From Glandiceps talaboti (Eukaryota; Hemichordata; Enteropneusta; Spengelidae): DNA of 64,000 nucleotides. Made by a program: the position numbers and the translations under genes. Where the stretch lies: the NCBI RefSeq assembly GCF_964340395.1, contig NC_135549.1, positions 15,715,842 through 15,779,841 on the forward strand, read 5' to 3'. Positions 12,501 to 26,330 of the stretch are shown piece after piece (position 1 is the stretch's first letter; each line of letters begins with the position of its first letter). The notes beneath the pieces were generated by a model, which worked only from the letters and a program-made list of their open reading frames with translations, was not told where the DNA came from and did no database searches.

Positions 12501-13492
12501 TAAAATAAGTATATTCATCACCGATTTCTTCAAATTTCTTCATTTGCACAATGATAGTATGAAGTTATTCGACTAACATAGGAAACAGGGATTCAACATT
12601 CGGGAAATACATGATAGGAAGGCTATTATCTATTTATTCGTTATTCTATTTAAAAGCTTTGACATTCGCTATGAGAATATTCAAAATTCCGATATTAAAA
12701 CAACATATTATTTGGTAAATAAATGACCGACCTTTAATGAATGCAAGTCCCACAAAGCTCTGCCTGTATCTTACCTATGTTTCGCATAGATCGAACAAAG
12801 TTAGTTTTTCTCTCGTGAAGGAAGATTTCAAATGGGTTTGTTTGAGTTGCCACGCACGTTCTCATTTTAGTATTATGTCGTAAAGAGCCAAATACTCCAT
12901 CGACCAATTAGAAGCTGGGAAAATCTTTTTTCGCCGCTTTCATCCTTTCTGATCACAACAACCTGTAGCCTTATGTAATAATACATCTAAGAGGGTATTC
13001 ATAATTATGCCAACAATTCAATAAACTTATTTTGAAATTGTATAGTCAAAAATGAATATTAATTTCAGAATGGAGTTAAACACTACATTTCTTATCCATG
13101 GGCAGGTATCAAAGAACGTCTTTTCGAGAAAGGTAGTGACGTAAAAGGGAGCCGTTGGGTCAGTGTCACACGTAATTTGATAATTGTAATCAGCTTCTCT
13201 ATGGTAACATACAATATCTATACTTGACACAATGCAACTCTTAAAGCGGCACTCCTGCCCAGCAGGATTTCCTGAACTGCGCCTGAGTAAGCAGTTATAC
13301 GATTTTATATTCCATATTATTGATTTCTCTGGTCGTCTAGGCAACAAAGAGCTTTGAGTGATCACATAAATTTATCGCACGTCCTGCGCGGAAAGTAAGC
13401 GTGATTAGATTTCGTAACATACGTTTGTGCCTTTCATCACTCTCCAACTTTGATGTGTCTGTGAAGTACTCGTCTAAGTTACACCAGGGACC

Positions 13493-13559
13493 ATGTCTTC
13501 TGTGACTTTTATCTTCATCCTATTCACTGTATGTTTCGCATCACGTGAGGCAATAGCTG
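13493..13559 (+). other. Gene B signal peptide exon
   Basis: Encodes 22 residues with a hydrophobic core (FIFILFTVCFA) and small residues before a likely cleavage site near the exon end. It is left in phase 1 at GTAAGT. Genes C and D start with exons of similar size (61 and 73 nt) and the same phase. Confidence 0.8.
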
Positions 13560-16500
13560 GTAAGTCTTTTTTTCAGAAACCTCTTCGTTTAGTTATTTAT
13601 AATTCAGTACAACGTTAACAATTTAGTACATTGGAAGGAATCCGATATATTTACACATTAGTATGCGATATGGTAATGGAGATTAAGTGTTTAGTTTTTG
13701 GAACTGGTTGTGTGAACACTTGATTCCATTCGTACTACATGACGCAACATGAAATATCTGTCCATCTAATATTTATTTGTCACAGACTTGTTGAATAACA
13801 AACAAAAATAGCTTTCGATTATTTATGGGCACATGTAATTTCACTGCTGGCAGAACTATAAATTATGCATATTCCAGAAAATTAAAAATTGTCAAATCAG
13901 GAAATTATTGATTACGTCGGTTGTGTCACATCGATTCTTATGAACCTTACCTCAAGTCACAAACGAATGCCTATACCTCCGTAAGAATGTACGGTAGACA
14001 ATGATGTTCTGTAATTCAATCAATGAATAATAACTGAAAATGCGTACTTCAATCTTATAAACTCAATAAGGAATTGTTTCTTATATCATTATGCATCGTA
14101 TCAAAATAGTTCCAAATTTAATATTACTGTACTAATATTAAATGGAATTTGACACGTAAACTTCTAACAGTATAGATTATATTTGAAAATGCCTTCGCCC
14201 CTGAATGAATAGTAGTAGACATTACTTATTATACACGTATAAGACGGACATAAATCGCAAAATACAATGTTGCACTAGGGTATGTGTTTTAACTCAAACA
14301 ATTATAGTTCCCACACATGGAGGTAAAATACTCAATCCAGATCAGAATATCCTATTCGCCAACTATGAACTAATTACTTGGGACATGTCCTTGGTTATAT
14401 TGCATTTCAATAGTTATATCCTTTTAATATTCTGGTGGTTCCACCTCCTTAACTGCTATGAATAAAGGAAACAATTTCAGCAATATCATTGATTTGATAA
14501 AGGTTTGAATGTTTCTATTCCAAGGAATTGAGTAAGTTATAGAGGCGATACAAAGGCTTGTTAATGACATGTTTTGGAATTATTTAAGGGCAACAGGTCT
14601 TGCAGAAATTGTTGAGATACACGAACAATGTGTTAAATGTCATGGAAACATATTACCAGTACTAAGTACTAAGTATTGCTTTTCACAGTAGCCTTAAAGT
14701 TTCCTTGTCAAGACACATCACTCGACGTGTTTATAAAAATGTAACATTCCCATTATATTCGTCAAGTCTAGCGTTGAATCTAATACATTGCTCAATTTGT
14801 ATGTAGGACGCTAAAGAGAATGTTAAGGGATAGGTAATAGAAAAGGGTGTGTGTTTTCTTAAAACCGCAGTTATCTTTGTCATTTGTCATAGCAGTGGCT
14901 GACAGGATGAATTATTTCAAGTTATATACCACATATTTTGTTTCAAATATGCAATTACTGGTGGTTGGTTTTCAGCCAAAATGGTGTGTTATATTCAATA
15001 ATAGTACTAGTGAAAGACGATAACAGGGAAATCGTTTGTTTTTAATGCTTCTTAGCCTACAGTGCTTATTTAAAAAGCATGCAGAAGCATATTTAACAAT
15101 TAAACTCCCCAAGGTTGAGACAAGCCATATTTCACTGTTTGATAGTGAATAAACAGTCATCAATCCGCTGCCAAGAATAATTTAAATTGCCCCTTGAGTT
15201 ACTCGGTCAACGAACTTCACTAATAACATCCGACTAACAGAAATTAAACAAACTTACATTCACGTACCACTAACGTATTATTACTTGCCACGAATACTAT
15301 TTGAAATGAATGTTTGGTTAGTCAATACGCTAAATGTTGTATTGTCTAATCAAAACAACTCTTTTGAAACAATTTTATATTTCTACTCATGGTACAATAG
15401 AATTGTACGAAGAAGGCGTGTTCGTGACTGCATTTCGTAAAACTTTTAGTTTAAAACCAACATTCATTGATAACAAGTACATTTAAGTGGCGTGTTACTA
15501 TGTAGCAACAATCTTTCGTCAACAACAACAATGGGAATACATTGGGGTATACCATTAAAAAGGGGGTATTATATACAGGATTGTGATATTATTTCTTCGT
15601 TAATCAAATTCGCGAAATGTAATGACGAATCTTTGTAATATGTTCGCTGTAAAATGGCACACACCTGACTAAATCCCGAGTATAATATTGTAAATATGGT
15701 AAATATGTTAAGTGACTTTAGAAATTGTAATAAAATAATGACAGAAAGTGACGGTGCCTTAAATCTTATCTTTAAAGGACTTGATAGTATTAGACACTAT
15801 TTCACGTATGAATTAAATGAACACTAACGAATTAGGTAGGCAACGAACTTGTGTGACTCCAAAATGATGGTGTAATTTAAGTGACTTAATGTCATAATGT
15901 AGTTATTATGTTTAATTGATGCATTACAATTGTACGGCTGTGTTATAATTATATTAGTATTTTATTTGTATGTATCGTAATCATTTGATGGAATGTCAGT
16001 TATGTGTGCCATAAAATGCATATATTTGATACAAGTGCATTTGCACATTTACTCTTCACAGAGTCAGTCAACGCCAGCATATATTTCGATGAATCAAGTG
16101 GTCCCTACCAAGCTGGTGACTCAATTGAACTCAATTTTGTCGTTATTACAACCATGGTTATAGGAGAGACTTCCAACTTCTATGTGAATCCGAGTGAGAA
16201 TTTGCAGGTAAATACGCAAACTGTTATATATTGCATTTTATCAAATAATGTCAGTGTTCACTGGCTCGGTTTGATAAAACCACGCTGAAACCAATGAGAA
16301 ACTGCACATTCTACACTTTAAGATGGAAATATTCATGCTACATGTTGTCTAAATGGAATAAATCATTTAAAGGTTCTGTAACTACATGCAGGTACGAGTG
16401 TGCCAATGTTTTGATGTCTGCATTTGATATATCCATGGTGGCACGTTAGTTCATTTCAGTTAAACAAAATTTGCCAAGGGACTGAATTCAATCTTGCTAT

Positions 16501-19500
16501 CTTAAAATATAGTATGTGTAGTTCCCTATTGGTTCTGCATGATTGTATCAAACGGAGTCAATGAACACTAACATGAATCTGGCTGTATATTGAAGAACTT
16601 GATTATAGTGTCCTTTACACTGAAATATTTGCAATATCACTTTGATTAAAACAACATGTCAATGATGTCAATATTGTAACTGAGAAGCAAATCTGTTGAT
16701 GTTATGATTTTCATTCCTGTTAATATCGAGCTATTAATTTCGTCTTTCAACATAGTGAAAAACACTTTGCATTTACACCACATATGTTTATACGGTGATT
16801 TGGTCTTTGAGGCAAATGAATGCTAAAGTAAAAAGTATGGCTATTTTGTTTAAATCAATGTCGTTGGCGTCACTCCTTAGAAATCGTATTTAAGGTCTTA
16901 ATTAGAAGAAAGTATTTTGTTTCAAAATACTGGGAGAGAACCTATAATACATAGAATTACTATTGATTTTAGGTATCAAAAAGTGCCTTTTGATAAAGTG
17001 TTAAGTGTTTGTATGCTCTTTAGTATAATACACATGTACAAATTTTAAAAGCTGGGTGTCCTGTTCGTTCAATTTACTATACATTTCATGTTATTGAGGC
17101 TTATTTCAGATTCATTAACATATTCAGTAAGCTTTTTAGACTGCTTGAATGATATCACTTTGAAGGAGTGCATCGGTCACAACATAGACTTGAGGCCCTT
17201 TGTCGCTCTACTATCAAATCTTTCATATGCAGTTCGATATTATACTTTTCATCAAAATATGACCCGGTTCGAATGTGTTATTATTTATTAGATGACATTA
17301 TTGATTTCCATAATAAATGCTTAATTAGATTGTTTCAGCTACTCCGGATATGAAGTACTTCCATATAGTGAATGGAGACTGGCAACAAATTCAAACGGTA
17401 AGGAAAAGTACCATAATTTACTATTTATAATTATTTAAACCATCGAGAAAATCTTGGGAATGTTAACTTGAACAGCGATAATATGAAATGTATCCAATCT
17501 ATACAGTATTGCTAGGTTCATTTTATTGGAAAATAGCAGTCAACTGAGTAGTCGCTAAGGTCTACTGAACAATTCAATGTATACCTTGCCTTTAGTACTA
17601 TACGAGTAAGATGCTTTAATGGAGTATAAAGTAAGAATTAATTTACCTTTTCTTCTGCTGTAATATCAACGAAGGTTTTTGTCTGGAAAGCAGAAATGTA
17701 ATTTGTTTAGCTGAGCATTACGTTGTGTTATGTGACAAACTAAAACATCGTGTCAAATCAAAATTTATGCCAAACTGGTCATAAATAGCCGGTACTATAG
17801 TTGACTTACATGTATTGTTAGAGTTACACATCATCAAGGAAACATTCTGAAGGGGAGATTAAGTGTTTGGCCCAGTCTTAAGCTTATTGCAGTATTTGAT
17901 TGTTTTGCAACAATGTTATTTTGTGTGTGCACACATTGGTATACCTTGTTCACAGTGGTGACGAGAAGAGGAATACTAAAAAATATTCGAGTAGGTTGGC
18001 CTGACAGAACAGCCTTGTTTATCTTCATTATCTTGAAATAATTAGCGGGAGTACATTAATTTTTGTTTTTAGCATAGTGAGACAAACAAAAACATGTACA
18101 TTTGAGAGGCTTCGATTACATTACTTTGTATTAGGGGAATATATACAGAAATAATGTACTCAATAGTTTACCGACAATATATCTTTTAATCTTGTCCGAG
18201 TGGTTAATACGCGACTTTCTCCATTTCCACTGTAAGTTTTGCATATTTCACCTCTTGTTTGATTAGACAAAATTGAGTCACTGCAATTTCGACTATGCAG
18301 ATTTTGATGATATTACAGAATTATGTAACTGTGGCATAACAAATTCATACAGCCACTTGTTGACATTAAGAAACCGAGCGTTATTGCATACATTTTCAAT
18401 ATTGGGTGCAGGCGTGTCACTGAGTTTCTACCTCTGAAAATATACCAAACTATTACTGGAGCACACATCAGCAACCTTGAATTTTACCTTCGGTAATACA
18501 AAATATACACTTCTATGTCCCCACCTCCTCACCTAATACAGCCTTCAACTCTTTCTGGGGCAACAAGTGGAGACGGCAGTTCAACAATCGTCTTATATTC
18601 AGGTGTATTGCATGCTAAATGGAAGATAGAAGGAAGTCTATCCACTCTTATAAAAGGTACTATATGTTTGTTTGTATATGTTGTGGTAGTTCTTTATTAT
18701 GAGTGCTCCATATATATTCAAATAATTTGGAAACAAGGGGAGTAAAAACACAACGTCGTCTGGCTCGACTCATTTTAACTAACATATATTACTACCATTT
18801 TCAAGTCTTATCGTCGGCATGCCTGGCAAACAAGTATAATATGTGTTACTGTAACAATGGATATGAGAAAATGTAAGATTTTTGTCACGTCAGACGATAA
18901 AAGGGAGCAATGGCTGACGTTAGTAAGAATTTAGTGCAGCCTGGTGATGTTGTCAGACGTGGTTTCCATGTACTTAGGAAGGGATGCTGAGGTGTGTAAA
19001 AGGTGCAAGTAACTTCCCCATTAGTTCGCCCAGATCCCTAAGCAAAATAAATACTCGATATGTGTCACCCTATCACCATTTATGTATATTATTTAGTAAG
19101 ATTAGCTAACTGTTGCAATCTTACATCTCCTCTCAAAACAGGCGGCGTTCGTCCTGGGCAGGAACTGTATGTTTCGCTTGACTGTTATGCTGGAGTTTCC
19201 CGTCACTACGAGGGAGTTACAAGTAGCCCAATCCATATTGAAACTCCTTATATTGATTTCTTCTGGAAAGAACTCGATTACAATAGCAATAAACTGTTAG
19301 AAATTGGAGAAAAGTCAAATGCAATATTGGTCGTAGCATTACCAGCTGTTACGCTAGACAACTGGACAGTAGAGATAGGTACACCACTTAACGATTGCAA
19401 TAGCAGCGTAGCCATGATCATCAGAGAAGTTAACGTTACACACATAGCTGCCAATATTCCATGTGATTCAAACTGCCAAGCAGATATCAATGATGGATGG

Positions 19501-22397
19501 ATCTACACTTCAACTATAGACACTCTTGATGTAAACAGCGCGTCGACCACTGTCAGTGAAAGTTTTGTCATTAGTAACGGTAACGTGGCAGACAACAATA
19601 ACCGGATTGAATTCAACGTGGAGCTTAGCATGGTTGGTTCTCAGTGCCTCTCAGATGGTTCTGTGTATTTGGTAAAGGCCGGAATAGCGTTTGAGGATGA
19701 CGTGGTGTATGTTGGACAGATACCATTTTATGTAAAAGTTGAAGAAAGCCAGTTAATCTCTCTGTATTTCAATTATGAGATTGTGCAGTCTTCACCACTA
19801 CAGCAAGGGTAAAATCACTTTTAAAGAGCATGTTTTATTCATTAGGTTAGCAGTATTAGATATTAATAGACATCAAGACAAAAATTTTCAAGCCACTGAT
19901 ATCATACTTGATAACAAATGAGCTGAAAAGAGGGAATGTAGAATAACGAAAACCTATATGTCACACCCGTTCAGTGCGTAGAGTGAAAGAGTTCGACTTT
20001 AATCAACTTGTTTCCCATGCTATTCGACCGTCTCTCACATTTGCAAACAGCAGTGAACAGCTTCGATATGCTTTTCAGTTTATTTTCTTTAAAGAGTTGA
20101 TTAAGTTAAATCATGAGAAAACAACTTTGTGTTTTCAATTAGGAGTGATGTTGGGATTTGACATTTTTTCTATAAATTGTGACATGTATTACTGCACGCT
20201 CATTTCTTTGTATACATGTAATCTGATCATTTTTCACACCAAAGACCGGCGATTCTTTCTATAGAAAGAATCGCCGTATGTACATGGTACGGTGTTTTCG
20301 CCGTGTTTACACTGTGGGGGTTTATATGCGTATACCGTGGAGACTGGAAAACAAAAACAAAACGTGCATTATAGAGCAATACATGTACTCATCATAATAT
20401 ATTCATTGTTACTCCCATATGTGATGACAACTAAATCTTGTTGAAAATTGCCGTCCGTTGAACCAAAACAATTGAGCAGAACAATGTGCAATGCAATGTG
20501 CAAAGCAAAACAATGTGCAAAACGAGTGGACGTCATCAATTGCAAAGATTTATATTCTCTTGATGTATACTAAAACTAAATTATATAATTGTGTACGATG
20601 GCAGTTGCGAACCGGAGAAGAAACCTGTGTTAATGTTATTAGATAGCCCTGTAATTGTAGTATTATTAAAATCTTATTTGGCAAATATACGGTCCGATAA
20701 TATGGATGAAAAATTTGATATTTAATTTGAATATTCTATTAATAAGGCTACTTTACATATTATTTCTACTCGATAAAAAACAATGTCAAGTATCGTTTCC
20801 TATCTCGGGTGCATGTCTATGTAGCTTCCATAACTACTGAAACATTACCATGCATAATAATTTGATTACAGGTGATTTATTATGTTTGTATACAAATCAC
20901 TTCCAGACTTTTGAAACATATTGCAATTACTGAGTTATAAACATGCTGTTTTACTTTTGTCAAATAGGAAAGCAAAGTTGTTCTATTAAGATCCAAAATA
21001 AATATCACCATGTATTTCCATATTTTGATAAAACAATATAATCAAATGCAAGGAGGGCGAAAATGAGTGAGGGTGGGGAGGACGGTACAATATACTGTAA
21101 TTATTAACCACATCACCATTGTAAACGTCTCTTTTATACAATATTGCTCGTTTCCCACAGAGAGACAGCCGAAATCTGCGTCAAAGTGCAGCACGATCTT
21201 GACCAACCAGTATCGTATGCCAGGGATACATCAGTGAATTTTATATCAACTCCATTTGTTAAATTCCAAAAGCTTACAAGGTGGAATGCCAATACTTCCA
21301 AATCCTACCCGGACATAAGACAAGGAACTACGTTAACAGAGTTTGTGGTAAGTGGTGATAACAATAATAATAAATGTTAGTTTTTATATAGCGCTTTCCC
21401 ACTCTGTGCTCCAAGCGCTTGACAATTAAATGGCACGGATCTATAGCGACAAAACGGCCCTTTACTTCCTCAATTCCCTGGGGAGCATTCAATCGTGATC
21501 GTGAAACTAAGTATCTAAAATACGATTGCATATACATTGATTTTCCATTAATCACATACTTTACCCTAAAAGCCTGGACTTTTGACAACATACTGGTTTT
21601 CTAAGACTCCTGTTTTCAAATGCGAATATGTTTATATAATGAATATGAAATGAATAATAGACTAATGGTGATCGGTCATGCTCAAATATATTTTACGTTT
21701 TTTATAAGAGTTTTATTTTCCTTCCTATTTTCTATTATTCTTACTTGCTAACAGACGTTCAGAACTGCTCGACTCCCTTCATTACTAATAGGTAGAATTT
21801 GAAAAGATATTGTTGCATTTTTCCCTCTCAATTACCACTGTTTATGTAGTCAAGGCAGTTCTCTGTACAATGTCCCTGTATAAACACATCAGATTGCTTT
21901 TGGCTCGTGTATTAGATAATCCCCATCTAGCTATTACGTTTATCCTTTATCATGCACTTCGCTCGATTGTGAATGTCGTCTTTTCAGATCGGGACTCTTA
22001 ACTTCACAAGTCTTGTTGACTTTTGCTTTGAACTCAATATCGATCATGAACAAGTGGGTGGAATCAAAACACAAAACTTTGTTGGGGCTCTGGAAGTTGT
22101 ATATTCATCAGAAAATGGAATGAAAAACGCACTACCCTTACAGCATGTGCTGTTTAATTATGTTTCGGAAAGTAAGTATTGCTGAGAGTGCAGCTTATTC
22201 TTTTATGTATGTATGTATGTGTGTATGTGTGTATGTGTGTATGTATGTATGTATGTATGCATGTGTCTTTCTGTCAGTCTGTCTGTCTGTCTGCATGTAT
22301 GTATGTATGTATGTATGTATGTATGTATGTATGTATGTATGTATGTATGTGTGTGTATGTATGTATGTATGTATGTATGTATGTATGTATGTATGTA

Positions 22398-22445
<48 letters not shown>

Positions 22446-24558
22446 TGTTGTTTGGTTGTTATTTTTGCAGAGGTTGCCATTGGCTTGATGATTATTTGAC
22501 ATTTTTTAGAATTTATAATTCCACTATTTAGACCACTCGGCAAAAAGAGCCATCATGGTTGCTAGATTTGTTGCATTATAGACACTGGTAAACTTCATAT
22601 CTTACAAAACACACATGAGCGTCATATCGCTATTTTTACTTTTATTTGCAAAATGTTTAATATCGCGAAATTCCTAAGTATCATCAATTATGCAATTTAT
22701 TAGCGTCAGATGTCCAAATAAGCCTTTCAGCCGTTGCCTACAAAATGTACAGATTATATTTGAATCAAGCCGGCTGTTTTTGAGAGATAATGATGACAAA
22801 TCCAGACGGACGCGTACAGGACAGACATCGTGACTACGTGCATGTAGTAGCCGCGAGGTAAACAAAAAATGGAAACCACTTCTTTTTAATGACGTATATT
22901 TATGATAATTGAGGATTACTACTAAATGTCTCTATTGTCATGAAATTATACCACACAGATAAACCAATTTACCAGCATCAATCAGCTATCGATAAAGGTG
23001 AGTATTCAACATTTGCCAATTAAGAACAAACTCCTTCATCACTTAGTCACTTAAGAGATGACCTGTAAGTGGCTTATTCGATTATGGATTTTCGAAAAGA
23101 TATTAGCTGATTAAATTACTGTAGTGAATGTATTACTTAACGTAAGATCAATGTAAGTATACTTTCAATATGTCATTGCAAAACTATGAGTCAGAGCAAT
23201 ACATCAAATCTTGCAAAAGCTATTTTGAATCGAACACAAAGAAAGGGAACTAGTAGATTTAGTGAGTAGTCATAAATTACGCAATACGAATGACTAATCG
23301 CTTTAGGTAATTATCAATTTTTACCAACAATGCACACAACAATGCAATTACCATAATGGGGTATTCAAATCTAGTTTATACATTAATATATCATAAATGA
23401 CTGTTTCCATAGCAGTGTACAGAGATGAGGTACGTGGGCTTCATTCAACTCTATTCAATTGCATACTGTAAAACATTGCATATGTTGGCCATTGAACCAG
23501 TCATGCTGATGTTGCAATATTAGTAATGCTATCTGAATATAATGATGTACCCTAATAGTGCTACTATGATGGAAATTGTATGGATCGGGTCTAATGTGTT
23601 ATTCAACAGTTCTTGAGAGAATGTACCAGTCAGGTTCATTTGAAATGTACAAACACCGTAGCAATATTGTTACCAGTTCAATGGTATCTGCTACCTTTTA
23701 ATTTGTATCACGTTTTGATTGTGAGAAATAAGCAAGACTGTGTTATTTTGTTTTCGCATGTCCATTAGAATTAGCAGCAGGTAGTTTTCTAGTCTTGGGT
23801 GAAGATGGGTTGCTGTACGTGTGTGCCCCATCCGGCAATAACAGGTAAAGTTATTGTTTCATTTGTTTTAAATGCTATATAGTGGCAATTTAAGAAATGT
23901 TGTCTTTGCATAAACCGTCTTTCTTGATATATATGTTGAATTCTTCCAGTAAGGAAAAGAAACCTCCTTGTTCTTTTGGCCCACACGCATCGGCTATAAT
24001 TCTGGAAATTGCCAGGGCCTTGAAACTTGAAGAAATATAAGCATTGACAACTCTTGTCAGAACTCAATACTGTCTCCGATATTAAATGCAGATCATTGAA
24101 ATCATTAATGTCATTGTAAAACATATTTAATTATGTACAGGAAAAGGAACCATTATTCATAATCTGTTTGATTGTTTACATTCGTAAGGGGTTAAGTACA
24201 AGGTCAAGTCCCTACTTTAAGCTGTCTCGAAGTTACGTGTCTTTAAATTATGTGTTATTCCCTTCCTTTCAATTGTATTCTTCATCTCATATAGCAAAGG
24301 CAAATGCGCTTTTGGTGGAACTGATGGCAGATGGATAGGTACGAAAACTTTCAATATAAGTTCACGATTAAGCTAACATTGTGTACAATTGCGAACCTAT
24401 TAATTTGGCTTTAAAAACATACACAATAAAGCTCAATACTTATGACGAATCAAAACACGCAAATTATCAGCACACACAATGAAACAAACTTATCCAAAAT
24501 AAATGCAACGAAATGAAATTGAGTAAACTGCCACCTTTCATTCCTCAATTTCATTTCG

Positions 24559-24651
<93 letters not shown>

Positions 24652-26291
24652 ATGAAGATTTGTTGATTTGTTGGTTAAGATTCATGTTAGCATATTGATC
24701 GTTCTTTCAATATGGAAAGGAGTATTTAGTTCCAGCTTCCAGGTCATGTATATTGATTGAACAATTCCAACAACTGATTTGTCACACAGGGTTTAATCAC
24801 TTGATTCGTCACTTCCATGGATTTAGTACAATCGATAATGTACTGTATGGTACTGGATACACATTCAATTATGTGACGTATATGGAGAGTTACGACAGTG
24901 GTCTCAGTTGGTTGAGTACACCACCGGAACAGAGGATTAGTGATTCAAGTATTGGGTTTATGCTGTATTCTTCACCCGATGGTGAGATTTATTATATTAT
25001 ATTATATTTAATCTATCCTCAATTTGTTATTTTCAGTGGTATCAAATATGTTAAGACTATGGTCTATTAACGGTCGAACTGATCATCAAAGAATCTTAGG
25101 TGATTTTGTAAAACACTTTTAATACGTCTATACAATCTTGTACAATTGAATTTCCTGTCCAAACATTTTGTCAAGAAATGTGCTACATTTGTACGATCTG
25201 ATATAAAAGTGTTGTAAGAGTATTTTTGTGGTTAGTTATTTCTTGATACAGTTAACCAGAATGAGAACAAATAAAGTGACACTTTCATACGAATTTCCGC
25301 ATTCATGATAAATTATGTAAATTACAAATTCGACATATGGGTAATATCCCGTGTAGATTTACGACCCGGATACAGAACTATTTTCTGATCAGTTTTTGTT
25401 CTTATTACCCCCATCACTATTAGTTGCACCCCAGGAATTGAAATTACATACAACTGCTACTCGATATCAGGAAGACACCTCAGATTACGAGAATCTGTGC
25501 ATAGGTAATTCAGTTCAGCTGCGATCTATTGACGATTGGTGGAGAATAGACATTGGGGATAGTTTTGACGTTCATAAAGTGAGAGTGTCGGCACATAATT
25601 CAAGTAAGTTTAAGTGCTAAAGGCACGCTTTCAGTATTGTTTCATACGAGGAATTGCATATGCTATCCTACATGATGGTGAAACTTGCTTACTCACCACT
25701 ATAGTAACCGTGGCATCAAATTTCCAGAAGCAAATCAATCGAATGATTCAATGATGTACATGTTGATTGCTTTTCACATCATGATCGTAGACAAGTCTTC
25801 GTCGATTCGCAGAAAGAAAACTCCAGACGGATTTTTACTTCTATTTGAAGTTTTCACAACATGACTGACGTTCATTCATAAACCCCACCCACCCACCTAA
25901 TTAAGGTCAAGGTCAAGATCAAATATAATGATATTAGCATAAAGGGTACACCTCTCCAGTACCAAAAAAGACGTATGACGTGTATATTTGCCTTGTTCTG
26001 AATTACCTGTCCGCAAGCTTAAAGTTAGGCTGGAATCAGAATTTACGGCGGGGGGGGGGGGGGGGGGCTGAAGAGAACTTGGGACATGAAAAAAATTGAG
26101 GGTTCAAAGGGGGTATGACAATTCCGATGGTCTGAAAGGGGGGCCACGAAATATTTTGCTCATGATTCGAACCAAAATTAAACCGCAGGAGCGGTCGTTT
26201 CCCGAGTAAATTAAAAACGTGTCTCACTTCTAAAGCATATTCAGTGATGAGTTGGGTGACAACCATGCGAAAGTATTTGTGTATGCCTTCC

Positions 26292-26330
<39 letters not shown>

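Larger units (their letters stand above)
8383..13492. other. Intergenic spacer between genes A and B
   Basis: No convincing gene. Open frames here are short, on either strand, and unlike known proteins. It holds the A 3' UTR, a copy of a dispersed repeat (9341-9511), a canonical AATAAA at 10355-10360 that would give gene A a long 3' UTR if used, and presumably the gene B promoter just upstream of 13493. I could not identify promoter elements. Confidence 0.6.

Noticed and set aside
13027-13365. 112-codon open frame on the minus strand upstream of gene B
   Set aside because: No domain, signal or splice partner; it overlaps the likely gene B promoter region and is best seen as chance.
22204-22543. 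Long open frames of repeated Met-Tyr-Val-Cys or Thr-His-Ile-His on both strands
   Set aside because: They are translations of an ATGT/GT microsatellite. The same applies to frames at 39883-40200, 41752-42181, 51502-51798 and 56369-56653.
23416-23429. A possible 14-nt second linker micro-exon in gene B
   Set aside because: It has AG and GT flanks, but 14 nt would break the phase needed to join the next exon, and it does not resemble micro-exon 8b of gene A.
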